From assembly GCA_012514175.1 (NCBI GenBank), contig JAAZAU010000009.1:1-32282 (forward strand): a stretch of DNA of 32,282 nt, given 5' to 3'. A program made the position numbers and the translations under genes. The stretch comes from Parcubacteria group bacterium. GTDB lineage: Bacteria; Patescibacteriota; Minisyncoccia; Phycocordibacterales; WO2-35-19. Below are positions 1 to 7,108 of the stretch, in pieces (the stretch's first letter is position 1; every line of letters starts with the position of its first letter). The notes under the pieces are model-generated. The model worked only from the letters and a program-made list of their open reading frames with translations, was not told the DNA's origin and made no database searches.

Positions 1-1068
1 AAAAACTCAAAAATTAAAATTCTTGCCACTGGTATTTTTAGAAAACTTACTAAAGAGACAAAAACTGTTTTTATTGATGAGTTTTTTAGACAAACTGGCC
101 TATATTTTAATATCATAGACCAAGACTTAGAAAACTTTTACCTTGAAACAGCTTTGGTTGGAAAATGTCTACTTAATGAACCGGTGTTGTTAGTCAATGT
201 CGGTGGTAGCTCTACAGAATTGGTTGTAATGTATGGTCGTGAAGCAATAGAGAAAAAGAACTTAGAGTTTGGGGTGGGAACAATCAACACTCAATTTCCA
301 AAAATAAACGAGCCCATAGCACAAACTTCATTAAATGAAATAATAAACCACATAAGCAATCATCTTCCAAATTTAATAAACCAAGTTAAACACACATTCT
401 ACACTGGTGGCGAATTAAAATATATGCAACTAGCTGGTTATGCTTTAGAACCCAATAAATTATTTTCTGATGACGATCACCCATCAATTATATCAACAAA
501 TAATTTCTCTAAGCGTAATAACGATATTTTTGAAAAACTGACATTAAACGAACTTGAATCTTTAATGCCAGAAAATCCAAAATGGATGCATGGTGCAAGA
601 GGTTGTTCGGCAATTGCACAAGCTATTTTTCAAAAATATCACATCCAAACCATTATCCCTTCTAACTCTAATCTCATAAACGGTGTAGAAAGGCAAGAAT
701 TCAGATACGTCACAATTAGTGGAAGCTTCAGAAAACACCTTGACTACATACTAAAAATTAAAGAACAAATTGGATCTAAAGGTGTTAAGATTCTCAGTCC
801 AAGATTTACTGAGCCAAAAAATCCTGGGGAAAAATTTGTTGTTTTTGTTGGCAAAGAAGGCCTAACTCCGCTTGAATTGGAGCGACACCACTTAAATTCC
901 ATATCAAAATCAGATGCTTTAATTGTTTGTGATCCTGGTGGGTATGTTGGTGCTTCTTCACTTATAGAAATCGGGTTTGCTAATGCTTTAGGAAAAAGGG
1001 TTATCTTTGTTGAAAAACCTGAAGAATTTATGCTGAATACGCTACCAGCAGAGATTGGGTTGTTATAA
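1..1068 (+). CDS. Ppx/GppA-like phosphatase domain fused to nucleoside 2-deoxyribosyltransferase-like domain (5' partial)
   Basis: The reading frame is open from base 1, so the N-terminus lies outside the window; 355 codons are visible. The first half matches the Ppx/GppA (exopolyphosphatase/pppGpp phosphatase, actin-like ATPase) fold: an ILATGIFRKL segment, the phosphate-binding NVGGSSTELV motif near visible residue 66, and a late ARGCSAIAQAIF...IIPS segment near residues 199-221. From about residue 235 a second domain begins with VTISGSFRK and contains ALIVCDPGGYVGASSLIEIGFA, typical of nucleoside 2-deoxyribosyltransferase-like folds, with the Glu of EIGFA as the candidate nucleophile. Known of the families: the first hydrolyses polyphosphate or pppGpp, the second cleaves N-glycosidic bonds of (deoxy)nucleotides. 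The fusion suggests nucleotide salvage or signalling, which is inference. An internal TTG at 154 is not the real start, because family homology continues upstream of it. The gene converges on the tmk-like ORF with a 3-base gap. Confidence 0.75.
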   Translation, partial: KNSKIKILATGIFRKLTKETKTVFIDEFFRQTGLYFNIIDQDLENFYLETALVGKCLLNEPVLLVNVGGSSTELVVMYGREAIEKKNLEFGVGTINTQFPKINEPIAQTSLNEIINHISNHLPNLINQVKHTFYTGGELKYMQLAGYALEPNKLFSDDDHPSIISTNNFSKRNNDIFEKLTLNELESLMPENPKWMHGARGCSAIAQAIFQKYHIQTIIPSNSNLINGVERQEFRYVTISGSFRKHLDYILKIKEQIGSKGVKILSPRFTEPKNPGEKFVVFVGKEGLTPLELERHHLNSISKSDALIVCDPGGYVGASSLIEIGFANALGKRVIFVEKPEEFMLNTLPAEIGLL

Positions 1069-1071
1069 TTG

Positions 1072-1446
1072 CTATAAATAACGACGTGTCAATAAATCCA
1101 ATTGATTCATTAGCATTGCATCTCCATTGAACGTGTTTTGTTGCAGGTGATGTGCGAAAAAAGAATATCGCCACCTATCCGCAATGACAATCTTGTCGGA
1201 CATAAGCGCCTCATGAACTTCATGATATTGAGCTGCGTGCAGCGCCTGGAACAAAAACATAACCGCATTTTGATCGGCCTTGATTCCCGATAAATTCATA
1301 AAATCAGAGATTGCCTTGCGGCGTTCTCTTTCGTATACAGCGCTTACAAAAACATCCTTACCTTTTACATTCTTCAAATAATCAGCAAGAAGCTTTGTCT
1401 GTGTAGTTTTTCCACTGCCTGCGATGCCTTCAAAACAAATAAACAT
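1072..1446 (-). CDS. Thymidylate kinase-like protein, C-terminally truncated
   Basis: The 124-residue product starts MFICFEGIAGSGKTTQTKLL, a P-loop typical of thymidylate/nucleoside monophosphate kinases, and carries the later DRWRYS motif (DRY-type, about residue 95). It ends after LLTRRYL. Family members are usually about 200 residues, so the LID region and C-terminal half are absent. The ATG at 1446 is chosen because the P-loop homology begins there; the in-frame extension to 1497 overlaps the Nudix gene and shows no homology. The ATG lies 7 bases after the Nudix stop, so the two are probably one transcript. By eye this pair has more G and C than its neighbours, consistent with transfer followed by decay. 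It is probably a non-functional remnant, but a minimal kinase cannot be excluded. Confidence 0.7.
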   Translation of the reverse strand: MFICFEGIAGSGKTTQTKLLADYLKNVKGKDVFVSAVYERERRKAISDFMNLSGIKADQNAVMFLFQALHAAQYHEVHEALMSDKIVIADRWRYSFFAHHLQQNTFNGDAMLMNQLDLLTRRYL

Positions 1447-1453
1447 ATCATGT

Positions 1454-1852
1454 CTAAATTTCCTTAAAAAAGGGTTTATTACTATAAAGCCACTCAATGA
1501 TTCCGTCTTTAAGATTAACGGGAAGGATTTTATAATTTTTCAAATCGTTTTTGGCAACAGAGATGAATTCAATATGATCCTCTTTCGTTTTTGGTTCAAT
1601 ATCATCCGGAACACTGACCGCAAGGATGATATTCATCTCGTGTTGAAAGACGCCTTCCTCCAGTGGAAAAATATTTTCACAAGCACCGACAAAAGAAATT
1701 ATATTATAATCGCCTTCACCAATTTCTTCACGTAGTTCGCGTAGTAGTGCAACTTTTGCTGATTCGCCGTCTTCAATATGGCCTCCTGGCAGAAAAAACC
1801 ACTTTGCATCTTTGACGCGACATAAGATTACATTGTTTCCATAGAGAAGCAA
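1454..1852 (-). CDS. Nudix hydrolase
   Basis: A complete Nudix box is visible: GGHIEDGESAKVALLRELRE followed by EIGE, fitting GX5EX7REUXEEXGU. Such enzymes hydrolyse nucleoside diphosphates linked to another moiety, using a metal held by the RE..EE glutamates. The first possible canonical start is TTG at 1852, giving 132 residues. In-frame homology-like sequence (SHIHLIARGLLLYG) continues upstream to the stop at 1910-1912 without any ATG, GTG or TTG, so the true start may be a rare ATA/ATT codon, or the 5' end is damaged. Substrate cannot be told from the sequence. It lies directly upstream of the truncated thymidylate kinase-like gene, pointing to a nucleotide-related role (inference). Confidence 0.8.
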   Translation of the reverse strand: MLLYGNNVILCRVKDAKWFFLPGGHIEDGESAKVALLRELREEIGEGDYNIISFVGACENIFPLEEGVFQHEMNIILAVSVPDDIEPKTKEDHIEFISVAKNDLKNYKILPVNLKDGIIEWLYSNKPFFKEI

Positions 1853-1975
1853 TCCACGAGCAATGAGGTGTATATGTGATTTTGGTCCTTGAAATTGTAT
1901 ATTGACATTTTAGCACATTTCTTTGACTTTTCATAACACCGACATCATAGAGCTTTCGTAAAAAAATAAATTTCA

Positions 1976-2190
1976 TGCGAGCGGGCAAAAATTGGGGGAG
2001 TTTGAGGGGGAAAATTTTTGCCCGCGAGCGTTGGTAGCCCCGCCCGCCCGAACACTTGAAGGGTGGAACCGAGCAGAAATTTCCCTTTCCTTTTTTGAAT
2101 TTTTTTCAGGGGCGCGCGCAAAAGAAAAATTGTAAGGGAAATTTCTGCGAGGTTGCCGCCGGAGCGTCAGCGGAGGCGGGCGGCGGGGCG
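1976..2190. repeat. GC-rich intergenic element with three inverted repeats, two carrying tandem G-A mismatches
   Basis: The stretch is strongly G+C rich against AT-rich surroundings. Inverted repeat 1 pairs 1981-1993 with 2013-2025 (13 bp perfect), flanked by an opposed GA/GA mismatch and then further pairs (1977-1978 with 2028-2029). Inverted repeat 2 pairs 2073-2087 with 2134-2148 (15 bp perfect), again followed outward by GA/GA and then four pairs (2067-2070 with 2151-2154). An outer pair of GC-rich arms, 2037-2050 and 2177-2189, encloses repeat 2 with a single-base bulge. No open frame with family features is seen. It resembles REP/BIME-like or MITE-like intergenic elements; no known family is claimed. 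Confidence 0.65.
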
Positions 2191-2270
2191 GGATGATTGG
2201 TTTCGGTCAGAGATTATTGCTAAAATAGGTTCGAGCTTGGTTGTATAAATATACCAAAACATAAAATTCA

Positions 2271-2302
2271 ATCAAAAAATCCCCAAACAGGGATTTTTTG
2301 AT
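2271..2302 (-). terminator. Rho-independent terminator after the HU gene
   Basis: A 13-bp perfect inverted repeat (2271-2283 with 2290-2302) with a 6-base loop has a GGG/CCC core and A/T flanks, so a U-run is made in either direction. It sits 40 bases past the HU stop codon on the minus strand and probably ends the transcript that includes HU. Confidence 0.8.
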
Positions 2303-2342
2303 AAGTGGAAAATTTTCAACTTAAAATAAAATATTAAATATT

Positions 2343-2615
2343 TTATTTTACTGCATCTTTCAAAGCTTTAGCGGCTCTGAATTTAGGAACTCTCATAGCT
2401 GGAACATCTACTGTGGCTCCAGTGCGAGGGTTTCTAGCTGTTCTAGCAGCTCTTTGCTTAGTTGAGAAAATACCCAATCCGGCAATAGAGACTTCTCCGC
2501 CTTTTTTAAGAGTATTTACAATGTCGTTAATTATAGTTTCGATGACTTCTTCGGCTTGAACCTTAGTGCCACCGATTTTTTCATGAACTGAATTTACCAA
2601 ATCTGCTTTATTCAT
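2343..2615 (-). CDS. HU-family DNA-binding protein
   Basis: The 90-residue protein begins MNKADLVNSVHEKIGGTKVQ and ends RVPKFRAAKALKDAVK, a full-length match to HU/IHF family histone-like proteins. The glycine turn and flexible arm (RTARNPRTGATVDVPA) that enters the DNA minor groove, with its tip proline, are present. HU bends and compacts DNA without strong sequence specificity. The start at 2615 is chosen because MNKADL is the usual N-terminus; the open frame to 2666 adds 17 unrelated residues. A possible promoter (TTGCTA, 16 bases, TATACT on the minus strand near 2699-2726) would drive it separately from rplT upstream. A terminator follows. Confidence 0.95.
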   Translation of the reverse strand: MNKADLVNSVHEKIGGTKVQAEEVIETIINDIVNTLKKGGEVSIAGLGIFSTKQRAARTARNPRTGATVDVPAMRVPKFRAAKALKDAVK

Positions 2616-2761
2616 ATTTTTTAAAATTAAAAAATTTATAATTTCTCGACCTCCACACTTGCCCAACCTTACTTTGGCTGAGCTTTTCCTCCAACTATAA
2701 GTATATATTTATTAGGTTTTTTAGCAATATCTTGACTAAAAGGTTGTGGATATGTAAAAAA

Positions 2762-3106
2762 TTAGGAAACTTTAGCCACAATTCTTGAAAAAGTTTCTGG
2801 TTTTGAGGTAGCAATCTCAGAAAGCATTTTGCGATTTAAATCAATGTTATTTTTTTTAAGAGAATCTATAAATTTACTATAAGAAAGACCTTTATCGCGC
2901 AAAACCGCATTTATCCTTACATTCCAAAGCCTTCTAGCATCACCTTTTTTGTCTCTACGATGAGCAAAAGCATAAGCGCCGGCGTGAGCGATAGCTTCGT
3001 AAGCCATTCTCTCTTTTTTAGATCGTCCAAAACGATAGCCTTTAACTTGCTTTAATACATTCCTTCTTGTTTTTAGAGCGTTTACTCCCTTTTTTACTCT
3101 TGCCAT
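2762..3106 (-). CDS. rplT: 50S ribosomal protein L20 (bL20)
   Basis: The 114-residue product starts MARVKKGVNALKTRRNVLKQ and contains GYRFGRSKKERMAYEAIAHA and ARRLWNVRINA, the signature regions of bL20. It binds 23S rRNA early in large-subunit assembly. It is the last gene of infC-rpmI-rplT on the minus strand, the usual bacterial order, with 14 bases between the rpmI stop and this ATG. In other bacteria L20 represses this operon; no regulatory pseudoknot could be identified here. Confidence 0.97.
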   Translation of the reverse strand: MARVKKGVNALKTRRNVLKQVKGYRFGRSKKERMAYEAIAHAGAYAFAHRRDKKGDARRLWNVRINAVLRDKGLSYSKFIDSLKKNNIDLNRKMLSEIATSKPETFSRIVAKVS

Positions 3107-3120
3107 ATTTTTTATCTAAA

Positions 3121-3306
3121 CTAAGCGTTATTAAGAAATCTGCCCCGATTTTTGTTTGTCATTTGAAACGGAACAGCGCGACGCTTTTTGAGCGTAGTTT
3201 TACTATTATTTTTAGCATTAAAGTGATTTTGACCAATTTTTCTAGTGATCAGCTTGCCATTCTTAGTCACTTTGACGCGTTTTAAAAATGATTTATTTGT
3301 TTTCAT
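3121..3306 (-). CDS. rpmI: 50S ribosomal protein L35 (bL35)
   Basis: A 61-residue basic protein, MKTNKSFLKRVKVTKNGKLI..., matching bL35 (Lys/Arg-rich, with the FLKRVKVTKNGK N-terminal region). The ATG at 3306 is chosen because family homology starts at MKTNK; the frame extends to 3324 with a poor upstream MQNRQD. It overlaps nothing and lies 8 bases after the infC stop, so it is translated from the infC transcript. Stop codon TAG. Confidence 0.93.
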   Translation of the reverse strand: MKTNKSFLKRVKVTKNGKLITRKIGQNHFNAKNNSKTTLKKRRAVPFQMTNKNRGRFLNNA

Positions 3307-3313
3307 GTCCTGT

Positions 3314-3826
3314 CTATTTTGCACGTTCTATCACAGATGTCAACCCCTTAGGGCCTTTCTTGGGAGCTTCAGCGATTTTAAAGTCTTCTGTTATCAACTT
3401 AAAAACCCTATCCAATCTTTCTTTCAAAAAGGCTTCGTCCATATATTTAGCCCTTCCTGGTAAAAATAAATCTATTCTTACTCGGTGTCCTTCTTTGAGC
3501 CATTCCGAAGCTTTTTTAGCTTTTAAGTTTAAATCGTGTTCTCCAGTGCCCAATTTTATCTGTAAGCTTTTAACTTCAACTGTGCGAGCTTTAGATTTTA
3601 TAGCTTTTTGTTTCTTGCTTTCGGTGTAAAGAAACTTGCCGTAATCTATAATTTTAGCAATTGGTGGATTAGCTTTTGGAGATATTTCCACCAAATCAAG
3701 ACCAAACTCAACCGCTTTCAAGATAGCTTCTTTGGTCGCTACAACTCCCAGATTTTCACCTTCAGGACCAATTAAGCGAACATTCTCGGCTTTTATTGAA
3801 TTGTTGGTTCGGTATTTGATAGACAA
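3314..3826 (-). CDS. infC: Translation initiation factor IF-3
   Basis: The 170-residue protein has the IF-3 N-domain (YRTNNSIKAENVRLIGPEGE, near residues 5-24), the basic helical linker (TESKKQKAIKSKARTVEVK) and the C-domain (IRIDLFLPGRAKYMDEAFL-like segment). IF-3 keeps 30S subunits free and checks the start codon. No ATG is available: a TAA at 3830-3832 is followed by TTT and TTG, so initiation must be at TTG 3826 or the ATC two codons later. A non-AUG infC start is the basis of IF-3 autoregulation in other bacteria, so this may be conserved. It is first in infC-rpmI-rplT. Confidence 0.95.
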   Translation of the reverse strand: MSIKYRTNNSIKAENVRLIGPEGENLGVVATKEAILKAVEFGLDLVEISPKANPPIAKIIDYGKFLYTESKKQKAIKSKARTVEVKSLQIKLGTGEHDLNLKAKKASEWLKEGHRVRIDLFLPGRAKYMDEAFLKERLDRVFKLITEDFKIAEAPKKGPKGLTSVIERAK

Positions 3827-3856
3827 AAATTATAAAGCTAACTTCTAACTTAAGCA

Positions 3857-3865
3857 AGTATACCA
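3857..3865 (-). promoter_or_regulatory. Extended -10 promoter for infC-rpmI-rplT
   Basis: On the minus strand the sequence reads TGGTATACT, an extended -10 element, in the 61-base gap between the M23 peptidase stop and infC. Predicted start of transcription is near 3850, leaving a leader of about 25 bases before the TTG. No convincing -35 box is seen. Confidence 0.5.
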
Positions 3866-3887
3866 TACGCGCTTTAAATATCCAGTT

Positions 3888-4850
3888 TTAGAAAGGATTT
3901 TTAGCGCCACGAATTTCAAAGTGAAGGTGTGGACCAGTAGACTTACCAGTGCTACCAATTGCTCCAATAACATCGCCCTGTTTTACTGTGTCTCCCACCG
4001 AAACATTGTTTTCACTATTGTGAGAATAAAGAGTTTGAGTGCCATTTGGATGACGAATAACTATATAATTGCCATAACCTCCATTCCAACCTCCAGATTT
4101 ACTAATAATAACTTCGCCATCAGCGGCTGCAAATATCGGAGTGCCTATAGGAGCGGCCAAGTCCACAGCGTTGTATCCGTGAATACCCTGAGTTCTTTTA
4201 CCGCCAGCGATAGGTCGCATATAGTAACCACTATATTCTTTCAAACCAGAACCTGAAGAATTAGTATAAGTGCCAGAACTGGTTTTAATCACCGCCTCTC
4301 CGTCAGGAATAATTATAACTTCGCCAGCAACTAGAGCTTCTCCTTCTTTTAGGTTGTTGTAAGCGATAATTTCATCTATATCACCTTTGTATTTTTTCGC
4401 CAAAGAAGACAGAGTATCACCTTTAACAATTGTGTGTTTGACGCCAGAAATCGGCAAAATAATGAGTGTTTGCCCCGTTTTAAGAGTGTTTGAAGACAAA
4501 TCGTTACTCCATTTTATGGTATTGATGTTGACATCAAACATTTCAGCAATCTGAGACAAAGTGTCTCCTTCGCGCACCACATAAATACTAATTTGATCGC
4601 TAGTTGGTTTTGCCACAGAATTTTTAGCTTCACCTAAAGGACTGACCTCGGAAACTAGTGCGTCTTTTTCTATTGTGAGTTGGTCAAGAGTTTGATTGCC
4701 AACTGGGGGAATGATAGTAGCTGAGAGCAGTGCCATATTTTGAACACTTTTCACCACAGACAGGTTTTCTTTGCTAGAACCTCTAAAAATGCTGTTCAAA
4801 AAATTCCCCATTGGACCAGCAGAAACAGAAATTGGCAATAGCAAGAACAA
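3888..4850 (-). CDS. Secreted LysM-LysM-M23 peptidoglycan endopeptidase
   Basis: Counting from the TTG at 4850 (320 residues), two LysM peptidoglycan-binding repeats lie near residues 89-133 and 138-182 (both with xGDTLSxxA). A C-terminal M23/LytM metallopeptidase domain lies near 220-315, with H224 and D230 (GIHGYNAVDLAAP) and the PHLHFE motif (H308, H310) as zinc-site residues. It should cut peptide cross-bridges outside the membrane. TTG 4850 falls inside the hydrophobic core of a signal peptide. The frame upstream adds a lysine-rich n-region (RKIKKNIILIKKISFKKVLA) to about 4914 without ATG, GTG or TTG, so the real start is probably upstream and non-canonical. A long leader with its own promoter precedes it. 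Confidence 0.9.
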   Translation of the reverse strand: MFLLLPISVSAGPMGNFLNSIFRGSSKENLSVVKSVQNMALLSATIIPPVGNQTLDQLTIEKDALVSEVSPLGEAKNSVAKPTSDQISIYVVREGDTLSQIAEMFDVNINTIKWSNDLSSNTLKTGQTLIILPISGVKHTIVKGDTLSSLAKKYKGDIDEIIAYNNLKEGEALVAGEVIIIPDGEAVIKTSSGTYTNSSGSGLKEYSGYYMRPIAGGKRTQGIHGYNAVDLAAPIGTPIFAAADGEVIISKSGGWNGGYGNYIVIRHPNGTQTLYSHNSENNVSVGDTVKQGDVIGAIGSTGKSTGPHLHFEIRGAKNPF

Positions 4851-4916
4851 AAAAACAGCCAGAACCTTTTTAAAAGATATCTTCTTGATTAAAATTATGT
4901 TTTTCTTAATTTTCCT

Positions 4917-5053
4917 TACAAAACAAGGACATTTGGGGACAGGGTCATTATGAGAATTTAAAATAAGCCTAAGGTTAATGATAATTCCGGATTTTCTGTA
5001 AAAAATGGCTTTGTTAAGCCATATTTCTGATACACGGCAATCTTAAAACTGCA
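4917..5053 (-). promoter_or_regulatory. Long 5' leader of the LysM/M23 gene with hairpin and U-run
   Basis: Between the predicted transcription start (near 5053) and the region where peptidase coding begins lie about 135 transcribed bases. They contain a perfect 7-bp stem with a 4-base loop (5005-5022), followed on the minus strand by six T residues, which is attenuator-like. Further on comes a GGGGACAGGGTC-containing segment (4935-4946, read on the plus strand). A short ATG frame of 8 codons (MSLFCKEN) ends just before the peptidase n-region and could be a leader peptide. No known riboswitch class is recognised. Confidence 0.35.
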
Positions 5054-5059
5054 CCCAAA

Positions 5060-5068
5060 ATTATATCA
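5060..5068 (-). promoter_or_regulatory. Extended -10 promoter for the LysM/M23 gene
   Basis: The minus strand reads TGATATAAT, a perfect -10 with TG extension, divergent from the PcrA/UvrD promoter 60 bases away. It is more than 140 bases upstream of the peptidase reading frame, so the mRNA has an unusually long leader for this window. Confidence 0.55.
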
Positions 5069-5122
5069 AAAACTCTCTCTTTTTCTACTTTACATGTGGA
5101 TTAAAAATTTTATAAATTTTTT

Positions 5123-5131
5123 TGGTAAGAT
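5123..5131 (+). promoter_or_regulatory. Extended -10 promoter placing transcription start at the helicase GTG
   Basis: TGGTAAGAT is an extended -10 box; only six bases separate it from the GTG start at 5138, so the mRNA would be leaderless. No Shine-Dalgarno sequence is present. Confidence 0.45.
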
Positions 5132-5137
5132 ATACAA

Positions 5138-7108
5138 GTGAAAGAAAAAAATATTTTTTACGAACTTAACGAGGCCCAAAGACGAGCAGTAGAGACGACT
5201 GAAGGACCTTTGCTGGTGCTTGCTGGAGCGGGAGCAGGGAAAACCAAAACCATCACTTACCGCATCTTAAATCTGATTCAAAAAGGTGTCGCGCCAGAAA
5301 ATATTTTAGCAGTAACATTCACCAACAAGGCAGCCAAAGAAATGCAGGAGCGAATTTTTAGTCTCTTAGACCAAACCCCTGAGATGAACAGACCAATTTC
5401 TCAGACTGGCAAACCTTTTGTTGCCACCTTTCACGGACTTGGCGCTTTTATCATCAAAGAAAACACTACCGAAGCCGGACTTAAAAAACACTTCAGTATT
5501 TACAACAGGGAAGATTCCAAAAGAGCCATAAAGGAAGCCCTGAAACAAAATGGTTTCAGCCCTAAAGAATTTGAGCCTGGAAGAATACTCTCCATTGTTT
5601 CACGTGAAAAGGGTAATTTTGTCACCGCTGAAGAATATGCGATTGATGCGTCTCAAGAATATTTCGGTAGCATCGTCTCTAAAGTTTGGGAAGATTATGA
5701 ATTGATTTTAAAAAAAGAAAACGCTTTAGATTTTGATGATTTGATTTTGGTAGCTGGCAAACTTTTACAAAAACCACAAATAAGAAAAAGGTATGAAGAA
5801 AAATGGAACTACGTGCTCATAGACGAATATCAAGACACTAACAGAGTTCAATATGAAATAACGGCCGCCATTGTTGGTAAAAATCAAAACATTTGCGCAG
5901 TTGGAGACATAGACCAAAATATTTACAGTTGGCGTGGTGCTAGCATTAGAAACATTTTACATTTTGAAAAAGATTACAAAAATGCTCAATTGGTGGTTTT
6001 GGAAGAAAATTATCGCTCCACCCAAACCATTTTGGCTGTTGCCAACAAAATCATAGAAAAAAATAAATTCCGAAAAGAAAAAATATTGGTGACCAAAAAC
6101 GATATCGGTGAAAAAGTTGGTCTTTTTGAGGCTCTTTCTGAAAATCACGAGGCCCAATTTGTAGTTGAAAAAGTTAAAGAACTCCAAAAAGCTGGTGTTA
6201 AACTTTCTGAAATAGCGGTGCTTTACCGAGCCAATTTTCAGTCTAGAGTTTTGGAAGAAGAATTTTTGGCTAAAGATGTGCCTTATCAGGTGCTTGGTAC
6301 CAGATTTTTTGAGAGAAAAGAAATAAAAGACGTTTTAGCTTTCCTGAGATTTGCTTTCAACCCAGAAAGTATTTCCGACCTAAAACGGATCATAAACGTG
6401 CCCCCACGAGGCATTGGTCAAACCACCCTTCTAAAAATGGTTGAAGGTAAAGAAGAAACTTTGCCAACTAAAACAAAGGTTAAGGTGGCTAATTTCAGGG
6501 AGATGCTCAGAAAAATTAAAAATTTTGCTCTTCAAAACCCTCCTTCCAAAACTGTTTTGTTTATCGCGGAAGAAGCAGGACTAAACGAAAACTTAGAAAA
6601 AAGCGATGAAGGTCAAGAAAGAATAGAAAACATAAAGGAACTCAGTGCGTTAGCTTCGCGTTATGACGAAATGTTTACCTTTGAAGACAATATAAAAAGT
6701 TGGGAAGAGGGAATTGAGAAACTTTTAGAAGACACCTCGCTAGTATCAGATCAAGACAGCAACAAAGAAGAGCAAGACGGAGTGCGACTAATGACAGTGC
6801 ACGCTAGCAAAGGTCTTGAATTTTCTTATGTTTTCATTACTGGACTGGAAGAGGGCTTGTTTCCACACGAAAAAGACGGGGGCACAAGCGAAGAGGATGC
6901 TGAAGAAGAAAGGCGACTATTTTATGTAGCAGTCACTCGCGCCAAAAAAAAGCTTTTCCTGTCTTATGCTCAAACGCGCTCTATTTTTGGAAACCGCACC
7001 GTTAATATCCCTTCAGAATTTATCTTGGAAATTCCCGATGAATATTTAGAAGGTGAATTTTTAGATTACACCCCCAAACGCAAACCTTTGTTACATATTG
7101 AATTCTAA
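5138..7108 (+). CDS. UvrD/PcrA-family superfamily 1 DNA helicase
   Basis: The 656-residue protein has the SF1A helicase motifs in order: Q-motif region LNEAQRRAV, Walker A AGAGAGKTKT (residues 29-38), motif Ia VTFTNKAAKEM, Walker B DEYQDTN (from about 229), motif III GDIDQNIYSWRGA, motif IV ENYRSTQTIL, motif V TVHASKGLEF (about 552-561) and motif VI FYVAVTRAKK. It is an ATP-driven 3'-5' helicase for repair or replication-fork clearance. Length is somewhat short of the usual 720, mainly at the C-terminus, which lacks an obvious RNA-polymerase-binding tail. The GTG at 5138 is the only start giving an intact N-terminus. Its 3' end overlaps the convergent UbiA-type gene by 18 bases. Confidence 0.95.
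   Translation: MKEKNIFYELNEAQRRAVETTEGPLLVLAGAGAGKTKTITYRILNLIQKGVAPENILAVTFTNKAAKEMQERIFSLLDQTPEMNRPISQTGKPFVATFHGLGAFIIKENTTEAGLKKHFSIYNREDSKRAIKEALKQNGFSPKEFEPGRILSIVSREKGNFVTAEEYAIDASQEYFGSIVSKVWEDYELILKKENALDFDDLILVAGKLLQKPQIRKRYEEKWNYVLIDEYQDTNRVQYEITAAIVGKNQNICAVGDIDQNIYSWRGASIRNILHFEKDYKNAQLVVLEENYRSTQTILAVANKIIEKNKFRKEKILVTKNDIGEKVGLFEALSENHEAQFVVEKVKELQKAGVKLSEIAVLYRANFQSRVLEEEFLAKDVPYQVLGTRFFERKEIKDVLAFLRFAFNPESISDLKRIINVPPRGIGQTTLLKMVEGKEETLPTKTKVKVANFREMLRKIKNFALQNPPSKTVLFIAEEAGLNENLEKSDEGQERIENIKELSALASRYDEMFTFEDNIKSWEEGIEKLLEDTSLVSDQDSNKEEQDGVRLMTVHASKGLEFSYVFITGLEEGLFPHEKDGGTSEEDAEEERRLFYVAVTRAKKKLFLSYAQTRSIFGNRTVNIPSEFILEIPDEYLEGEFLDYTPKRKPLLHIEF

Noticed and set aside
1424-1735. 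A 103-residue plus-strand frame
   Set aside because: It lies antisense to the Nudix box and the kinase P-loop region and has no family features.
1773-1988. A 71-residue minus-strand frame upstream of the Nudix gene
   Set aside because: Considered as the frameshifted N-terminus of Nudix, but the homology-like HIHLIARG segment is in the Nudix frame itself, so no frameshift is needed.
4931-4948. GGGGACAGGGTC segment as a transposase-associated REP site
   Set aside because: It looks familiar as a dispersed motif, but only one copy and no Y1 transposase are in the window, so there is no support here.
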